From: Tropicibacter sp. R16_0
GTDB taxonomy: Bacteria; Pseudomonadota; Alphaproteobacteria; Rhodobacterales; Rhodobacteraceae
Assembly (NCBI RefSeq): GCF_017743935.1
Contig: NZ_JAGHRE010000009.1
Location: 62,001-126,000 of the forward strand
DNA: 64,000 bases
Direction of reading: 5' to 3'
In this document: in pieces, positions 16,128 to 24,620 of the stretch
How positions within the stretch are numbered: the first letter of the stretch is position 1
Layout of the letters: each line of letters opens with the position of its first letter
The notes under the pieces: generated by a model
What the model was told of the DNA's origin: nothing
The model's database searches: none
The model's input: only the letters and a program-made list of their open reading frames with translations
Position numbers and translations under genes: made by a program

Positions 16128-16969
16128 CGGCCAACGTGATATCGCAGACAGCCTGCACTTTGGGTGAAGGGGCGTTCTGGCACCCCACACGAGAACAGTT
16201 CTTCTGGTTCGACATCCTTGGAAAACGTCTGCTTACCCTGACCGAGCAAGGTGAGCATCATTGGAACTTCGACGAGTGCGTTTCAGCTGCCGGATGGGTG
16301 GATTTAGACACTCTGATCATGGCCAGCGAAAGCGCCCTTTGGCGATTTGACATCGTGTCGGGACGCCGAGAAAAGCTCGTCCCGCTTGAAGCGGACAACA
16401 CGATCACGCGTTCGAATGACGGGCGCGCCGATCCGTACGGCGGGTTCTGGATCGGCACCATGGGGTTTCAGGCGGAACCGGGCGCCGGGGCGATCTATCG
16501 CTATTATCGCGGAGAACTGCGCCAGCTGTATGGCAATATCACGATCTCGAACGCGATCTGTTTTGCCCCCGATGGCACAACCGCCTATTTCACCGACACC
16601 ATCACGGGCAAGATCATGCGCCAAGCCCTAGACGATGACGGCTGGCCCAGGGGAGCGCCAGAGGTTCATCTGGTTCTGAGCGGCCAAGCCATCGGACCCG
16701 ACGGTGCCGTTGTCGATGCATTGGGGAACTTGTGGAACGCACAATGGGGTGCAAGTCGGGTTGCGTGCTATGCTCCGGATGGCGCATTGCTGGAAACCTA
16801 CCCCGTCCCCACCCCGCAAGCCTCATGCCCGGCATTTGGTGGGCCGGATCTGACGACACTCTATGTCACCACCGCGGCCGAGGGGCGCGCGGATGACAGT
16901 CTGGCAGGCAAGACCTTTGCCATCCAAACAACCACCAAAGGTCAACCCGAACATCGGGTCCTTCTCTGA
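16124..16969 (+). CDS. SMP-30/gluconolactonase family lactonase (probable galactonolactonase)
   Basis: This 281-residue beta-propeller enzyme would hydrolyse the aldonolactone made by the dehydrogenase. The metal-binding residues of the family are visible: Glu in LGEGAFWHP, Asn in RSNDGRADPYGGFWIGTMG, Asn in ISNAICF and Asp in IGPDGAVVD. The GTG start overlaps the dgoA stop (GTGA). Substrate assignment to D-galactono-lactone comes from context; L-arabino- or gluconolactone would be alternatives elsewhere. Confidence 0.88.
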   Translation: MTANVISQTACTLGEGAFWHPTREQFFWFDILGKRLLTLTEQGEHHWNFDECVSAAGWVDLDTLIMASESALWRFDIVSGRREKLVPLEADNTITRSNDGRADPYGGFWIGTMGFQAEPGAGAIYRYYRGELRQLYGNITISNAICFAPDGTTAYFTDTITGKIMRQALDDDGWPRGAPEVHLVLSGQAIGPDGAVVDALGNLWNAQWGASRVACYAPDGALLETYPVPTPQASCPAFGGPDLTTLYVTTAAEGRADDSLAGKTFAIQTTTKGQPEHRVLL

Positions 16970-16977
16970 GGCACGGA

Positions 16978-18879
16978 ATGAAACGCACCCTAGGCACCTG
17001 TTACTACCCCGAGCATTGGCCCGAGGAGATATGGCAAGACGATGCGCGCCGCATGGTTGCGGCCGGGCTAACCTGGGTTCGCATCGGTGAATTTGCGTGG
17101 TCGCGGCTGGAACCCTCCCCTGGTGAGATGAACTGGGGCTGGATGGATCGCGCCGTCGAAACCCTGGGCCAGGCCGGGCTCAAAGTCGTGCTGGGCACCC
17201 CAACCGCCACGCCGCCAAGGTGGATGCTGGATCGCCATCCCGACATGTTGGCAATTGATGCTCAAGGCAACCCACGCAAATTCGGCTCCCGCAGGCACTA
17301 TTGCTTCAGCCACGTTGGATATCTTGAGGAAAGCCGCCGCATCACGCATCTGCTGGCAGAGCGCTATGGCGCGTCTTCATATGTGGCGGCCTGGCAAACC
17401 GACAACGAATACGGCTGCCATGACACGACACTGTCCTACTCGGACGCGGCCCGAACCGGCTTCCGCTCCTGGTTGCGTTCGCAATATGCGGACATCGACG
17501 CGCTCAACACCGCGTGGGGCAATGTCTTTTGGTCGATGGAATACCGTAGCTTTGACGACATCGATCTGCCCAACATGACCGTGACCGAGGCGAACCCATC
17601 CCATACGATGGCCTTCCGCCGCTACTCCTCGGATATGGTGGTGCGCTTCAATCAGGCACAGGTCGAAGAAATCCGCCCCCACAGCAGCGCGCCCATTTCG
17701 CACAACTACATGGGGCGGATCACCGATTTCGACCATTTCGAGGTGGGCAAGGATCTGGAGATCGCAACATGGGACAGCTATCCGCTTGGCTTCCTTGAAG
17801 ACCGCGTCGGAGCCACCCCAGAGCATCAACGCATGTACGCGCAACAGGGCGATCCGGATTTTCAAGCGTTCCACCATGACCTGTACCGCGCCGTAGGACA
17901 TGGCCGCTGGTGGGTGATGGAACAACAACCCGGCCCGGTGAACTGGGCCCCCTACAACCCCGCCCCTCTGCCGGGGATGGTGCGCCTATGGACATGGGAG
18001 GCTTTTGCCCATGGGGCCGAAGCCGTGTGTTATTTCCGTTGGCGCCAGGCCCCATTCGCCCAAGAGCAGATGCACGCGGGCCTTCTGCGCCCTGATGGGC
18101 AGGACGCCCCAGCCATGCAAGAGGTCGCCGACGTGACCCGTGAGCTGGCCGATGCGCCAGAGGTCAAGCAGGGCACGGCACCGGTGGCCCTGATCTTTGA
18201 CTATGCATCCGAATGGGCCTGGTCGACGCAACCACACGGCGCGCACCTGAGCTATTTCGGGATCGTCTTCGACGTCTACCGCGCCCTGCGACGCGCCGGT
18301 CTTTCGGTTGATATTCTGCCCCCGACAGCGCTGGAGTATTCCGACTACAAGGTTGTCTTGGCCCCTGGCCTGATGACGCTTGGCTTGGAATTGAAGGCTG
18401 CGTTGGAAAGCGCACCCTGCACTGTTCTCTTGGGTCCCCGCACCAACGCGCGCACCCATGATTTTCGTATTCCCACCCCTTTGCCACCTGACTTTGCAGG
18501 CCTTGATGTGACCGTATCACGGGTCGAAAGTCTGCGGCCGGACATGCCGCGCCCACTGGCGGGCGGCGGTGCCGCGACCGGGTACATCGAAGACCTCGAG
18601 GGGGACGCGCCTGCGATCTTGGTCACGCAGCTTGGCCAACCCGTTGCCGTGGCGCAGGGAAATCGGATCTATTGCAGTGCGATCCTGGACGATACCGGTC
18701 TGGACCGCTTGATAATCGAGCTTTGCGCGCGCACTGATCTGTCATGTCGCGCGATGCCAGAGGGCGTGCGCACGCGCCGTTGTGGGTCAGAGGAATTCTG
18801 GTTCAACCATACGGACAAATCAGTGGAAACAGATGCGGGTACCCTGCCCCCCGCCTCTGTCCTCCGCCGGACCATCTGA
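16978..18879 (+). CDS. GH42 beta-galactosidase
   Basis: The 633-residue enzyme belongs to glycoside hydrolase family 42. It starts with YYPEHWPEEIW and has VRIGEFAWSRLEP in the barrel, acid/base Glu144 in WQTDNEYGCH and nucleophile Glu315 in VMEQQPGPVNW, matching Glu141 and Glu312 of the Thermus A4 enzyme. A trimerisation-like domain (residues about 395-560) and a short C-terminal beta domain follow. No signal peptide is seen, so it works in the cytoplasm on imported beta-galactosides. It is the last gene of the island, 8 bases after the lactonase stop. GH42 enzymes often prefer plant or algal galactosides over lactose. Confidence 0.93.
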   Translation: MKRTLGTCYYPEHWPEEIWQDDARRMVAAGLTWVRIGEFAWSRLEPSPGEMNWGWMDRAVETLGQAGLKVVLGTPTATPPRWMLDRHPDMLAIDAQGNPRKFGSRRHYCFSHVGYLEESRRITHLLAERYGASSYVAAWQTDNEYGCHDTTLSYSDAARTGFRSWLRSQYADIDALNTAWGNVFWSMEYRSFDDIDLPNMTVTEANPSHTMAFRRYSSDMVVRFNQAQVEEIRPHSSAPISHNYMGRITDFDHFEVGKDLEIATWDSYPLGFLEDRVGATPEHQRMYAQQGDPDFQAFHHDLYRAVGHGRWWVMEQQPGPVNWAPYNPAPLPGMVRLWTWEAFAHGAEAVCYFRWRQAPFAQEQMHAGLLRPDGQDAPAMQEVADVTRELADAPEVKQGTAPVALIFDYASEWAWSTQPHGAHLSYFGIVFDVYRALRRAGLSVDILPPTALEYSDYKVVLAPGLMTLGLELKAALESAPCTVLLGPRTNARTHDFRIPTPLPPDFAGLDVTVSRVESLRPDMPRPLAGGGAATGYIEDLEGDAPAILVTQLGQPVAVAQGNRIYCSAILDDTGLDRLIIELCARTDLSCRAMPEGVRTRRCGSEEFWFNHTDKSVETDAGTLPPASVLRRTI

Positions 18880-18959
18880 TGCAAGCAACCAAGTCCGGAA
18901 TTGCGGTTGATATGAACCACCCGCACTGTCGCTTTGTCCCACAGGCACTGTCAGGCCAA

Positions 18960-19060
18960 AGATAGGGCAGGATGCGGCGCACCGTGCGAATGCCGATGGC
19001 CTGGCGCGCATTAATCCCGCCCTCTGATTTTTTGCGCTTCCGCTGTATCGGTCGCAACAC
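18960..19060 (-). pseudogene. Possible remnant of an ABC exporter N-terminus (Atm1/ABCB type)
   Basis: A minus-strand frame opening with ATG at 19060 reads a basic leader, then NARQAIGIRTVRRILPYLWPDS. That pattern, an Arg-rich amphipathic start ending in LPYLWP, is how Atm1-type ABC exporters of this group begin. The similarity stops after about 40 codons and the frame continues into sequence antisense to the 3' end of the GH42 gene. No membrane or ATPase domain follows, so it would be a decayed fragment. Recognition is from memory of the family pattern only. Confidence 0.35.
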
Positions 19061-19086
19061 CTGTGATTTTGTTCTATTTCCCGGCT

Positions 19087-19725
19087 TCAGCCGAGATCAT
19101 TGATCAGTTTGCGAACAATGGCCTGCCACTGCGGTTGCGAGACTTCTACGATCTCGGTCGGGCCGATTGAGAGGCTGGTGATAATGACTTCGACATGCCG
19201 CTTGCCAAGCGTTTCCAAAGAGCGATGCAGGTCTTCTGTACTGCCGCCGTCGCCCGTGACGACAAGTGTCTTCCAGCTGCCACGGTCGAGATAGATCGCG
19301 TCGCCAACAAAGAGGTATGTCTCTCCGTGCGGTGACGCATAGAGATAGCAGACGTTGTTATCCGTATGACCCGGTGTATGGATCGCCTCGATACCGCCCG
19401 CGAGCGTCGCCGTTCCGTCAGTCTCGATCGCATGGTCGAGCGAGAAGTCCTCGGGAAAGAACTTGCGCATGTTCTGATGCCCGACAAGCTGCGCGTCGAG
19501 AGCAGAGGCCGCATTGGCAAGCCCTTCGGAAATCTCGTGATTATGGCTCATATACAAGTGCTGCACACCAAACGCCGTCTTGACCGTCGCCAGTGTCTCG
19601 GGCTCCTCGGCGACATAAATCATGTCGTGACCTGCGTTGTGTTCAAGGACATAGGCGTGGGACGTCAGCACGCCAAAGCGCAGCTCTTTCGGCGTCTGCC
19701 AGAGATCAGGATACAATTGCTTCAT
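19087..19725 (-). CDS. MBL-fold hydrolase with degenerate metal site
   Basis: This 212-residue protein has the metallo-beta-lactamase layout: MSHNHEISEG (His61, His63) where HxHxDH is expected, HTPGHTDNN in the middle and FVGDAIYLDRG later. Positions corresponding to the Asp and second His of HxHxDH are Ile65 and Ser66, and no C-terminal His (ITSLSIGP) is evident, so the second metal ion and perhaps classical hydrolase activity are missing. It overlaps the MFS gene by 20 bases and is the last gene of the SoxR-boxed operon. A role in detoxification, or in binding a redox-active compound, is inferred. Confidence 0.8.
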   Translation of the reverse strand: MKQLYPDLWQTPKELRFGVLTSHAYVLEHNAGHDMIYVAEEPETLATVKTAFGVQHLYMSHNHEISEGLANAASALDAQLVGHQNMRKFFPEDFSLDHAIETDGTATLAGGIEAIHTPGHTDNNVCYLYASPHGETYLFVGDAIYLDRGSWKTLVVTGDGGSTEDLHRSLETLGKRHVEVIITSLSIGPTEIVEVSQPQWQAIVRKLINDLG

Positions 19726-21184
19726 TGCGAGCCCCCTTGTGGCTTTTGATCAGTTGCCGCGCCACCAGTGCCGCAAGTACGGCCACGGCGCCAAAGGTCA
19801 CGAACAGCCAGATCGCGGAATTGGCGATACTGGCCAGATTGCCGTCGTCATTGAACCCCGTGAAGTTCCCGACCAGCCCTGCCAATGCCGTACCGAAGGC
19901 CACCGAGAACATCTGGACCGTAGACAGGGCCGAGGCCGCCATGTCGCGCTCATCATCATCGGTGAACTGCAAGATGAACGTGTTGAGATGCGGCCAGCCG
20001 ATGCCGATGCCGACACCCAGCCCGATCAGGGCGCCTGAAAGCACCAACGTCGCCACCAATCCGGCGCTGTCATATAGCGGCGTGACCGTGCCAAGCAGGA
20101 TGCAGGCGACCAGCATCAGGAGCGGGCCGGACAGCACCGCGCGGTGCATTTCTCGCCCGGTGAACCGCGCGGACCATACCTCTGACACGGCCCAGCCGAT
20201 CGAAACCAGCGCCGCGATGTATCCGGCCATCAGGGGGCTCATCGCGTGCAACTTCTGCAAGTAGAAGGGCATGAAGAACTCGGCGTTGATGCCAAAGATC
20301 AGCAGCGACATAACCGCGAGTGCCAGAAACAAGGGCGCCCCGGGGGTCGCTGCGCCGCGTGGGAAAAGGCGGCTGCGACCGGTGTGCTCGCGCCTGAGCA
20401 GTGTCACGATCATCAGGACCGACGCGGTCACCGCGACCAGGGCCCACAAGGGCGACGGCGCAATACTGCCCAGTGACACCGCCAGCACCGCCCCGGCCAA
20501 AAGCGCCAGTTGCCCAAAGGCAATCGGATCGGACGCGGCGTGGTCCCGTTTCGTCTTGGGCAGCAACCTCAGCGTCAGAACGACAAACAGCCCCGCCACA
20601 GGCAGCATGATGCCAAAGCCCAACCGCCACATGTCGAGCTCGGCAAAGATGCCGCCGACCGCAGGACCGAACAGCATGGTGATCCCCCATGTGCCCGATA
20701 GCAACGCCATTGCCCGTGACCAGAGCCATTCCGGGTAAACCACAACGATCATCGAATAGCACAGGGTGAACAGCATACCGCCGCCTGCGCCTTGCACCAC
20801 CCGGCCCACAATCAAAACCGGCATCGACAAAGCCAGCGCTGCCAACAAGCTCCCGGTCCCAAAGACCAAAGCGGCCAGCCCGAACCCCAGCCGGGCCCCT
20901 GTGCGCCTAAGCAGCCGCCCGGTGACCGCTGCGCTTAGGATTGCGGCCAGCGTTGGCAGCGTTGCGTTCCAGGCATACAGATCCTGTCCGCCAATCTCGG
21001 CCACGATGGACGGCAGCATGGTCGCCGATAGCGTGATGTTGATGGCATGCAGCGCAATGCCCGCCGCCAGCACGGCCGAAGCCGCCGCATATCGACCGCG
21101 CAGGATGTCGCGCCAACCGGCTGCGGTGGTGTGATCGTCATTTGTTGTCATGGGGTCGGTTCCTGGCCCAGCAGCTTCGGTCAT
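19706..21184 (-). CDS. MFS multidrug efflux transporter (DHA2/EmrB-like)
   Basis: The 492-residue protein has about 14 hydrophobic spans, as expected for drug:H+ antiporter family 2. Motif A-like RLLRRTGARLGFG follows TM2, and VGRVVQGAGGGMLFTL in TM4 is the characteristic motif. These pumps expel drugs, dyes or redox-cycling compounds. The start at 21184 overlaps the stop of the DUF1330 gene (ATGA), which favours it over the internal ATG at 21151. A SoxR-box promoter lies upstream of the operon, which suggests its substrates are redox-active. Confidence 0.9.
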   Translation of the reverse strand: MTEAAGPGTDPMTTNDDHTTAAGWRDILRGRYAAASAVLAAGIALHAINITLSATMLPSIVAEIGGQDLYAWNATLPTLAAILSAAVTGRLLRRTGARLGFGLAALVFGTGSLLAALALSMPVLIVGRVVQGAGGGMLFTLCYSMIVVVYPEWLWSRAMALLSGTWGITMLFGPAVGGIFAELDMWRLGFGIMLPVAGLFVVLTLRLLPKTKRDHAASDPIAFGQLALLAGAVLAVSLGSIAPSPLWALVAVTASVLMIVTLLRREHTGRSRLFPRGAATPGAPLFLALAVMSLLIFGINAEFFMPFYLQKLHAMSPLMAGYIAALVSIGWAVSEVWSARFTGREMHRAVLSGPLLMLVACILLGTVTPLYDSAGLVATLVLSGALIGLGVGIGIGWPHLNTFILQFTDDDERDMAASALSTVQMFSVAFGTALAGLVGNFTGFNDDGNLASIANSAIWLFVTFGAVAVLAALVARQLIKSHKGARNEAIVS

Positions 21185-21552
21185 TGCTTGTGATTATATA
21201 CGTGATCAGGGTTCTGTTCGGCCCATTCAGCAGGATCGAACCCTTCCACGGCAAAGGTGAAATTCGGTGCCAACACATCGGTCCGCAGGTGTTTGACTGC
21301 CTGGTATTCGTCGGACCGCCAAAAGCCCTGCAAGGCGTCCATCGACGGGAACCGGAACAGGGTAAACCGCGCATCCTCGCTCCAATTACCCTCGAAGTGA
21401 TCCATGAACTGCCCGGTTTCGCCTGCAATGATCAACTCTCCGCCCCATTTTTCCAACAAGGGATGCGTGGCCTCAGCATAGGCGTCGAGCGGTCCGTGAC
21501 CTTCGGGCATGAAGGAACTGGCGACCAGATAGGCGGGTTTGGGGGTTGGCAT
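21181..21552 (-). CDS. DUF1330 family protein
   Basis: This 123-residue dimeric alpha/beta-barrel-type (ferredoxin-like) protein shows the DUF1330 hallmarks: an N-terminal AYLVASSFMPEG strand, YAEATHPLLEKWGGELIIAGE, and FTLFRFPSMDALQGFWRSDEYQ. The family's biochemistry is unknown; some relatives are small-molecule-modifying or monooxygenase-like proteins. It is the first gene downstream of the SoxR-box promoter, so it should be the most strongly induced product. Its stop overlaps the MFS start. Confidence 0.85.
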   Translation of the reverse strand: MPTPKPAYLVASSFMPEGHGPLDAYAEATHPLLEKWGGELIIAGETGQFMDHFEGNWSEDARFTLFRFPSMDALQGFWRSDEYQAVKHLRTDVLAPNFTFAVEGFDPAEWAEQNPDHVYNHKQ

Positions 21553-21592
21553 GTTGGTCCTCCTGCGGAGTTGATTCGTGATTTCCCTTGCG

Positions 21593-21623
21593 TTGGTACT
21601 TCCTCAACTTAAGTTGAGGTCAA
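21593..21623 (-). promoter_or_regulatory. SoxR box in a 19-bp-spacer promoter
   Basis: A perfect 18-bp palindrome, CCTCAACTT/AAGTTGAGG, spans 21602-21619. It differs from the E. coli soxS operator only in the order of the central bases. On the minus strand a TTGACC -35 element (21618-21623) and a TACCAA -10 element (21593-21598) flank it with 19 bp between, the over-long spacer typical of MerR/SoxR-activated promoters. It drives the DUF1330-MFS-MBL genes; the divergent soxR gene starts 31 bp from the box. Confidence 0.92.
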
Positions 21624-21649
21624 GAGGACGCGGACAGGAGCACACGATC

Positions 21650-22099
21650 ATGAAACGCACGGGTGGCCTGACGGTCGGAGACGTGGCCGAGCGCAGCGGA
21701 ATCGCCGTATCTGCGGTACATTTCTATGAGCGTAAGGGGCTGATCACATCGGAACGCAACGAGGCCAACCACCGCCGCTATTCCGCGACGGTTCTGCGCA
21801 GGATCGCCATCATTCAGGTCGCACAACGAGTCGGCATTCCACTGCGCGAGATAGCCGACGCGATGGATTTCCTGCCTAGCGACACCAAGGTGACCGTCAA
21901 AGACTGGGAAAAACTATCGACCCGCTGGACCGCTGACCTGGACGACCGCATCGCCCGATTGCAACGTCTGCGAGACGGGATGGCCGGATGCATCGGCTGC
22001 GGCTGCCTGTCGATGGATAGCTGCCATCTGGTGAACCCCGGCGATCAGATCGGCGCCAACGGCCCGGGGCCACGATACCTGGAAGAAGATGCGCCGTAG
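21650..22099 (+). CDS. soxR: Redox-sensing transcriptional activator SoxR
   Basis: The 149-residue MerR-family protein has the N-terminal helix-turn-helix (LTVGDVAERSGIAVSAVHFYERKGLI), a dimerisation helix, and the C-terminal [2Fe-2S] motif CIGCGCLSMDSC with Cys114, Cys117, Cys119 and Cys125. Oxidation of the cluster by redox-cycling compounds or superoxide switches on the target promoter. The ATG at 21650 lies 31 bases from the perfect SoxR box. No soxS is visible, so, as in most non-enteric bacteria, it would control the adjacent operon directly. Confidence 0.96.
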   Translation: MKRTGGLTVGDVAERSGIAVSAVHFYERKGLITSERNEANHRRYSATVLRRIAIIQVAQRVGIPLREIADAMDFLPSDTKVTVKDWEKLSTRWTADLDDRIARLQRLRDGMAGCIGCGCLSMDSCHLVNPGDQIGANGPGPRYLEEDAP

Positions 22100-22126
22100 G
22101 TAAGTGCAGTAAGTTAGGTAAGTCTG
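22100..22126. repeat. Three GTAAGT repeats at 9-bp period
   Basis: GTAAGT occurs at 22100, 22109 and 22118, directly after the soxR stop codon. The rest of the 158-bp gap up to the LysR gene shows no gene. The repeats may be chance or a short tandem duplication. Confidence 0.45.
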
Positions 22127-22257
22127 TCAAAGCAACCGAGGAAACACTGGCTGGTCTCAATTTGCCACGTCTGACGCGCGGTCCGGGCTCCTGCCAAGCG
22201 CAATTATAAAGGTGCCCTGAACCGTTGTGCAGGGCCGTTTTCCACCCAATCCGCCGT

Positions 22258-23157
22258 TCAGCTGGCAACGACTGACCGTATGGCCTGTTTCAATGACGCG
22301 GCGGCGGAGGTATCCGCTTGGCCTGAGCGTGTCAGAAGCCCGATAGGACGCTGGATGTCAGGCAAATCCAATGCGCAAACCACGACCTGCGCCCGGCCGA
22401 TGGACGATTGCGGCACCATGGCGACGCCTTGGCCGTCAGCCACCATATCCAATGCGGTTGCTGTGCGCCCCACTTCGTAGGTCCAGACCGGGTGCACCCT
22501 TGCGCGGGCCATGGCCTCGTCGATCAAAAGGCGGTTGCCGGTGCCGCGCGCAGGCAGGATCAAGGGCACGTCCGACAGATCAGCGGCGCGGATTCCCGTC
22601 TTATGCGCCAACTCATGCCCCGGCGGCGCCACCAGGACGATGCGGTCATCGAACAAAGGCTCGAACATCGTTGTCCGCTCAAGCGCCGGAATTGAACACA
22701 GGCCGAAATCAGCATCCCCACCCGATACCGCTTCGGTGACCTCATTGGCGTCGGCGTCCAAGATGCGAATGCGTTCTGCATGTCCCGCCGCGCGAAAAGA
22801 CGCCACAGCAGGCGTGATCACCCGAGACACCACGGTCGGGATCGTGGCCACGGTCACGATCAGACTGCGCTGATGGGCGAAGGCCACGCTGTCATCGCGC
22901 ATGGCCCGTGCGGTGTCTTGCGCGTCTTCCAAAATGGCCTCGGCCCGCGCCTGCAACCGTTTGGCGGCCAACGTCGGCTTGACCGCGCGCGTGGTGCGCT
23001 CGAACAGGGTCGAGCCCAAGGCCCCTTCCAGCTTGCGCACCCGCCGGGTGACGGCGGGTTGAGACAGATTCAACCGCTCTGCAGCGGCATGGAACGAGCC
23101 GGTTTCCTTGACCGCCAGAAAGGCCTGCAGATCGCCAAAGTCGAAATTGATAAGCAT
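22258..23157 (-). CDS. tcuR: LysR family regulator of the tcu genes (TcuR-like)
   Basis: This 299-residue protein has the LysR N-terminal winged helix-turn-helix (DLQAFLAVKETGSFHAAAERLNLSQPAVTRRVRKLEGALG, in pieces) and a C-terminal periplasmic-binding-type effector domain. It is divergent from tcuA with an 80-bp gap, the same arrangement as tcuR with tcuABC in Salmonella, where tricarballylate is the co-inducer. The assignment to TcuR rests on this context. The dyad at 23182 is a candidate binding site. Confidence 0.85.
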   Translation of the reverse strand: MLINFDFGDLQAFLAVKETGSFHAAAERLNLSQPAVTRRVRKLEGALGSTLFERTTRAVKPTLAAKRLQARAEAILEDAQDTARAMRDDSVAFAHQRSLIVTVATIPTVVSRVITPAVASFRAAGHAERIRILDADANEVTEAVSGGDADFGLCSIPALERTTMFEPLFDDRIVLVAPPGHELAHKTGIRAADLSDVPLILPARGTGNRLLIDEAMARARVHPVWTYEVGRTATALDMVADGQGVAMVPQSSIGRAQVVVCALDLPDIQRPIGLLTRSGQADTSAAASLKQAIRSVVAS

Positions 23158-23181
23158 TACGCATTAATTGATGAAAAACCC

Positions 23182-23196
23182 TGATTGGTCAAATCA
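23182..23196. promoter_or_regulatory. Candidate LysR-type operator
   Basis: The dyad TGATT-N5-AATCA sits in the 80-bp divergent gap between the LysR gene and tcuA, where LysR-type regulators normally bind. A GGAAC-type ribosome site for tcuA follows at about 23226. Confidence 0.45.
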
Positions 23197-23237
23197 AACC
23201 ACGTGGCGTAGGTCCAAACCAGCAAGGAACATACGCC

Positions 23238-24620
23238 ATGAATGATTTTGACATCGCAGTGATCGGCGGCGGCAACGCAGCCTTATGTGCCGCCATGGTG
23301 GCTGCCCGCGCCGGTGCCCGGGTCCTGATCCTGGAAACTGCGCCAAAAGCCTATCGCGGTGGCAACTCGCGCCACACCCGCAACTTTCGCTGCATGCACG
23401 CTGGCCCTCTTGGTCCCCTGACCGACAGCTATGACGAAGAGGAGTATCTGGCGGACCTGCTCAAGGTCACGGGCGGCAAGACAGACGAGCAGCTGGCCCG
23501 GCTGGCGATCCGCACGTCCCAAGACTGCCTGCCCTGGATGGAAGAGCACGGTGTCCGCTTTCAACCCTCGCTGTCGGGCACGTTGTCCCTGGGCCGGACC
23601 AATGCCTTTTTCATGGGTGGGGGCAAATCGCTGGTGAACGCCTATTACCGCACAGCCCAGACGCTTGGGGTTACGGCGCTTTATGAGGCGCATGTGACCC
23701 ATCTGGAACTCAACGGCAATCGTGTCGAATGGGTCGATTACACCCATCAAGGACAGTCGCATCGGATCACACCCAAAGCGGTGATCGTGGCGTCGGGCGG
23801 GTTTCAGGCTGATACGGAATGGCTCACACGTGCCTGGGGGCCTGCGGCGCAGAACTTTCTGATCCGCGGAACCCCCTACAACCGTGGTGTGGTGCTGGCT
23901 GATCTGCTGGATCAGGGCATCGACAATGTCGGCGACCCGACCCAATGCCACGCCGTCGCCATCGACGGGCGTGCGCCCAAGTTTGACGGCGGCATCGTCA
24001 CTCGGCTGGACTGCGTGCCCTTTTCCATCGTGGTGAACAAAAACGCCGAACGGTTCTACGACGAGGGCGAGGATGTTTGGCCCAAACGTTATGCCATCTG
24101 GGGTCGTCTGGTGGCGGCACAGCCGGATCAAGTGGGCTATGCCATCATCGACGCCAAGGCGCGCGAGCTGTTTATGCCCTCGGTCTTTCCGCCACTGCAG
24201 GCCGACACGCTGGAGGGGTTGGCCGAGTTGATGGAGTTGCCGCCCGCGCAGCTGCGCGCCACGGTCGAAACGTTCAACGCGGCCTGTGGCGATACCTCGG
24301 GCTTTCACCCGACCGAGTTGGATGGGGTTGCCACTTCCGGCATTGAACCGGCCAAGACAAACTGGGCGCGCCCGATCTCTGATCCGCCCTTCTACGGCTA
24401 TTCGCTGCGCACCGGTGTGACCTTCACCTATCTCGGCCTCAAGGTCGACGAGCGGGCGCAATGCTCTGCGCAAGGCAACAAGATCGAAAACCTTTGGGCG
24501 GCGGGCGAGACCATGGCGGGCTCGATCCTGGGACAAGGGTATCTGGCCGGGTTCGGCATGACCATCGGCACCGTTTTTGGCCGCATCGCCGGACAGGAGG
24601 CGGCAGACTATGCAAACTGA
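23238..24620 (+). CDS. tcuA: FAD-dependent tricarballylate dehydrogenase TcuA
   Basis: The 460-residue flavoprotein belongs to the fumarate reductase/succinate dehydrogenase family. It has the FAD-binding VIGGGNAALCAAMVAARAG at residues 8-26, RGGNSRHTRN typical of TcuA, GFQADTEWL, and the C-terminal AAGETMAGSILGQGYLAG FAD signature. It oxidises tricarballylate to cis-aconitate, which enters the TCA cycle and relieves aconitase inhibition. It overlaps tcuB by 11 bases. No tcuC transporter is present here, so uptake must use another carrier. Confidence 0.9.
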   Translation: MNDFDIAVIGGGNAALCAAMVAARAGARVLILETAPKAYRGGNSRHTRNFRCMHAGPLGPLTDSYDEEEYLADLLKVTGGKTDEQLARLAIRTSQDCLPWMEEHGVRFQPSLSGTLSLGRTNAFFMGGGKSLVNAYYRTAQTLGVTALYEAHVTHLELNGNRVEWVDYTHQGQSHRITPKAVIVASGGFQADTEWLTRAWGPAAQNFLIRGTPYNRGVVLADLLDQGIDNVGDPTQCHAVAIDGRAPKFDGGIVTRLDCVPFSIVVNKNAERFYDEGEDVWPKRYAIWGRLVAAQPDQVGYAIIDAKARELFMPSVFPPLQADTLEGLAELMELPPAQLRATVETFNAACGDTSGFHPTELDGVATSGIEPAKTNWARPISDPPFYGYSLRTGVTFTYLGLKVDERAQCSAQGNKIENLWAAGETMAGSILGQGYLAGFGMTIGTVFGRIAGQEAADYAN

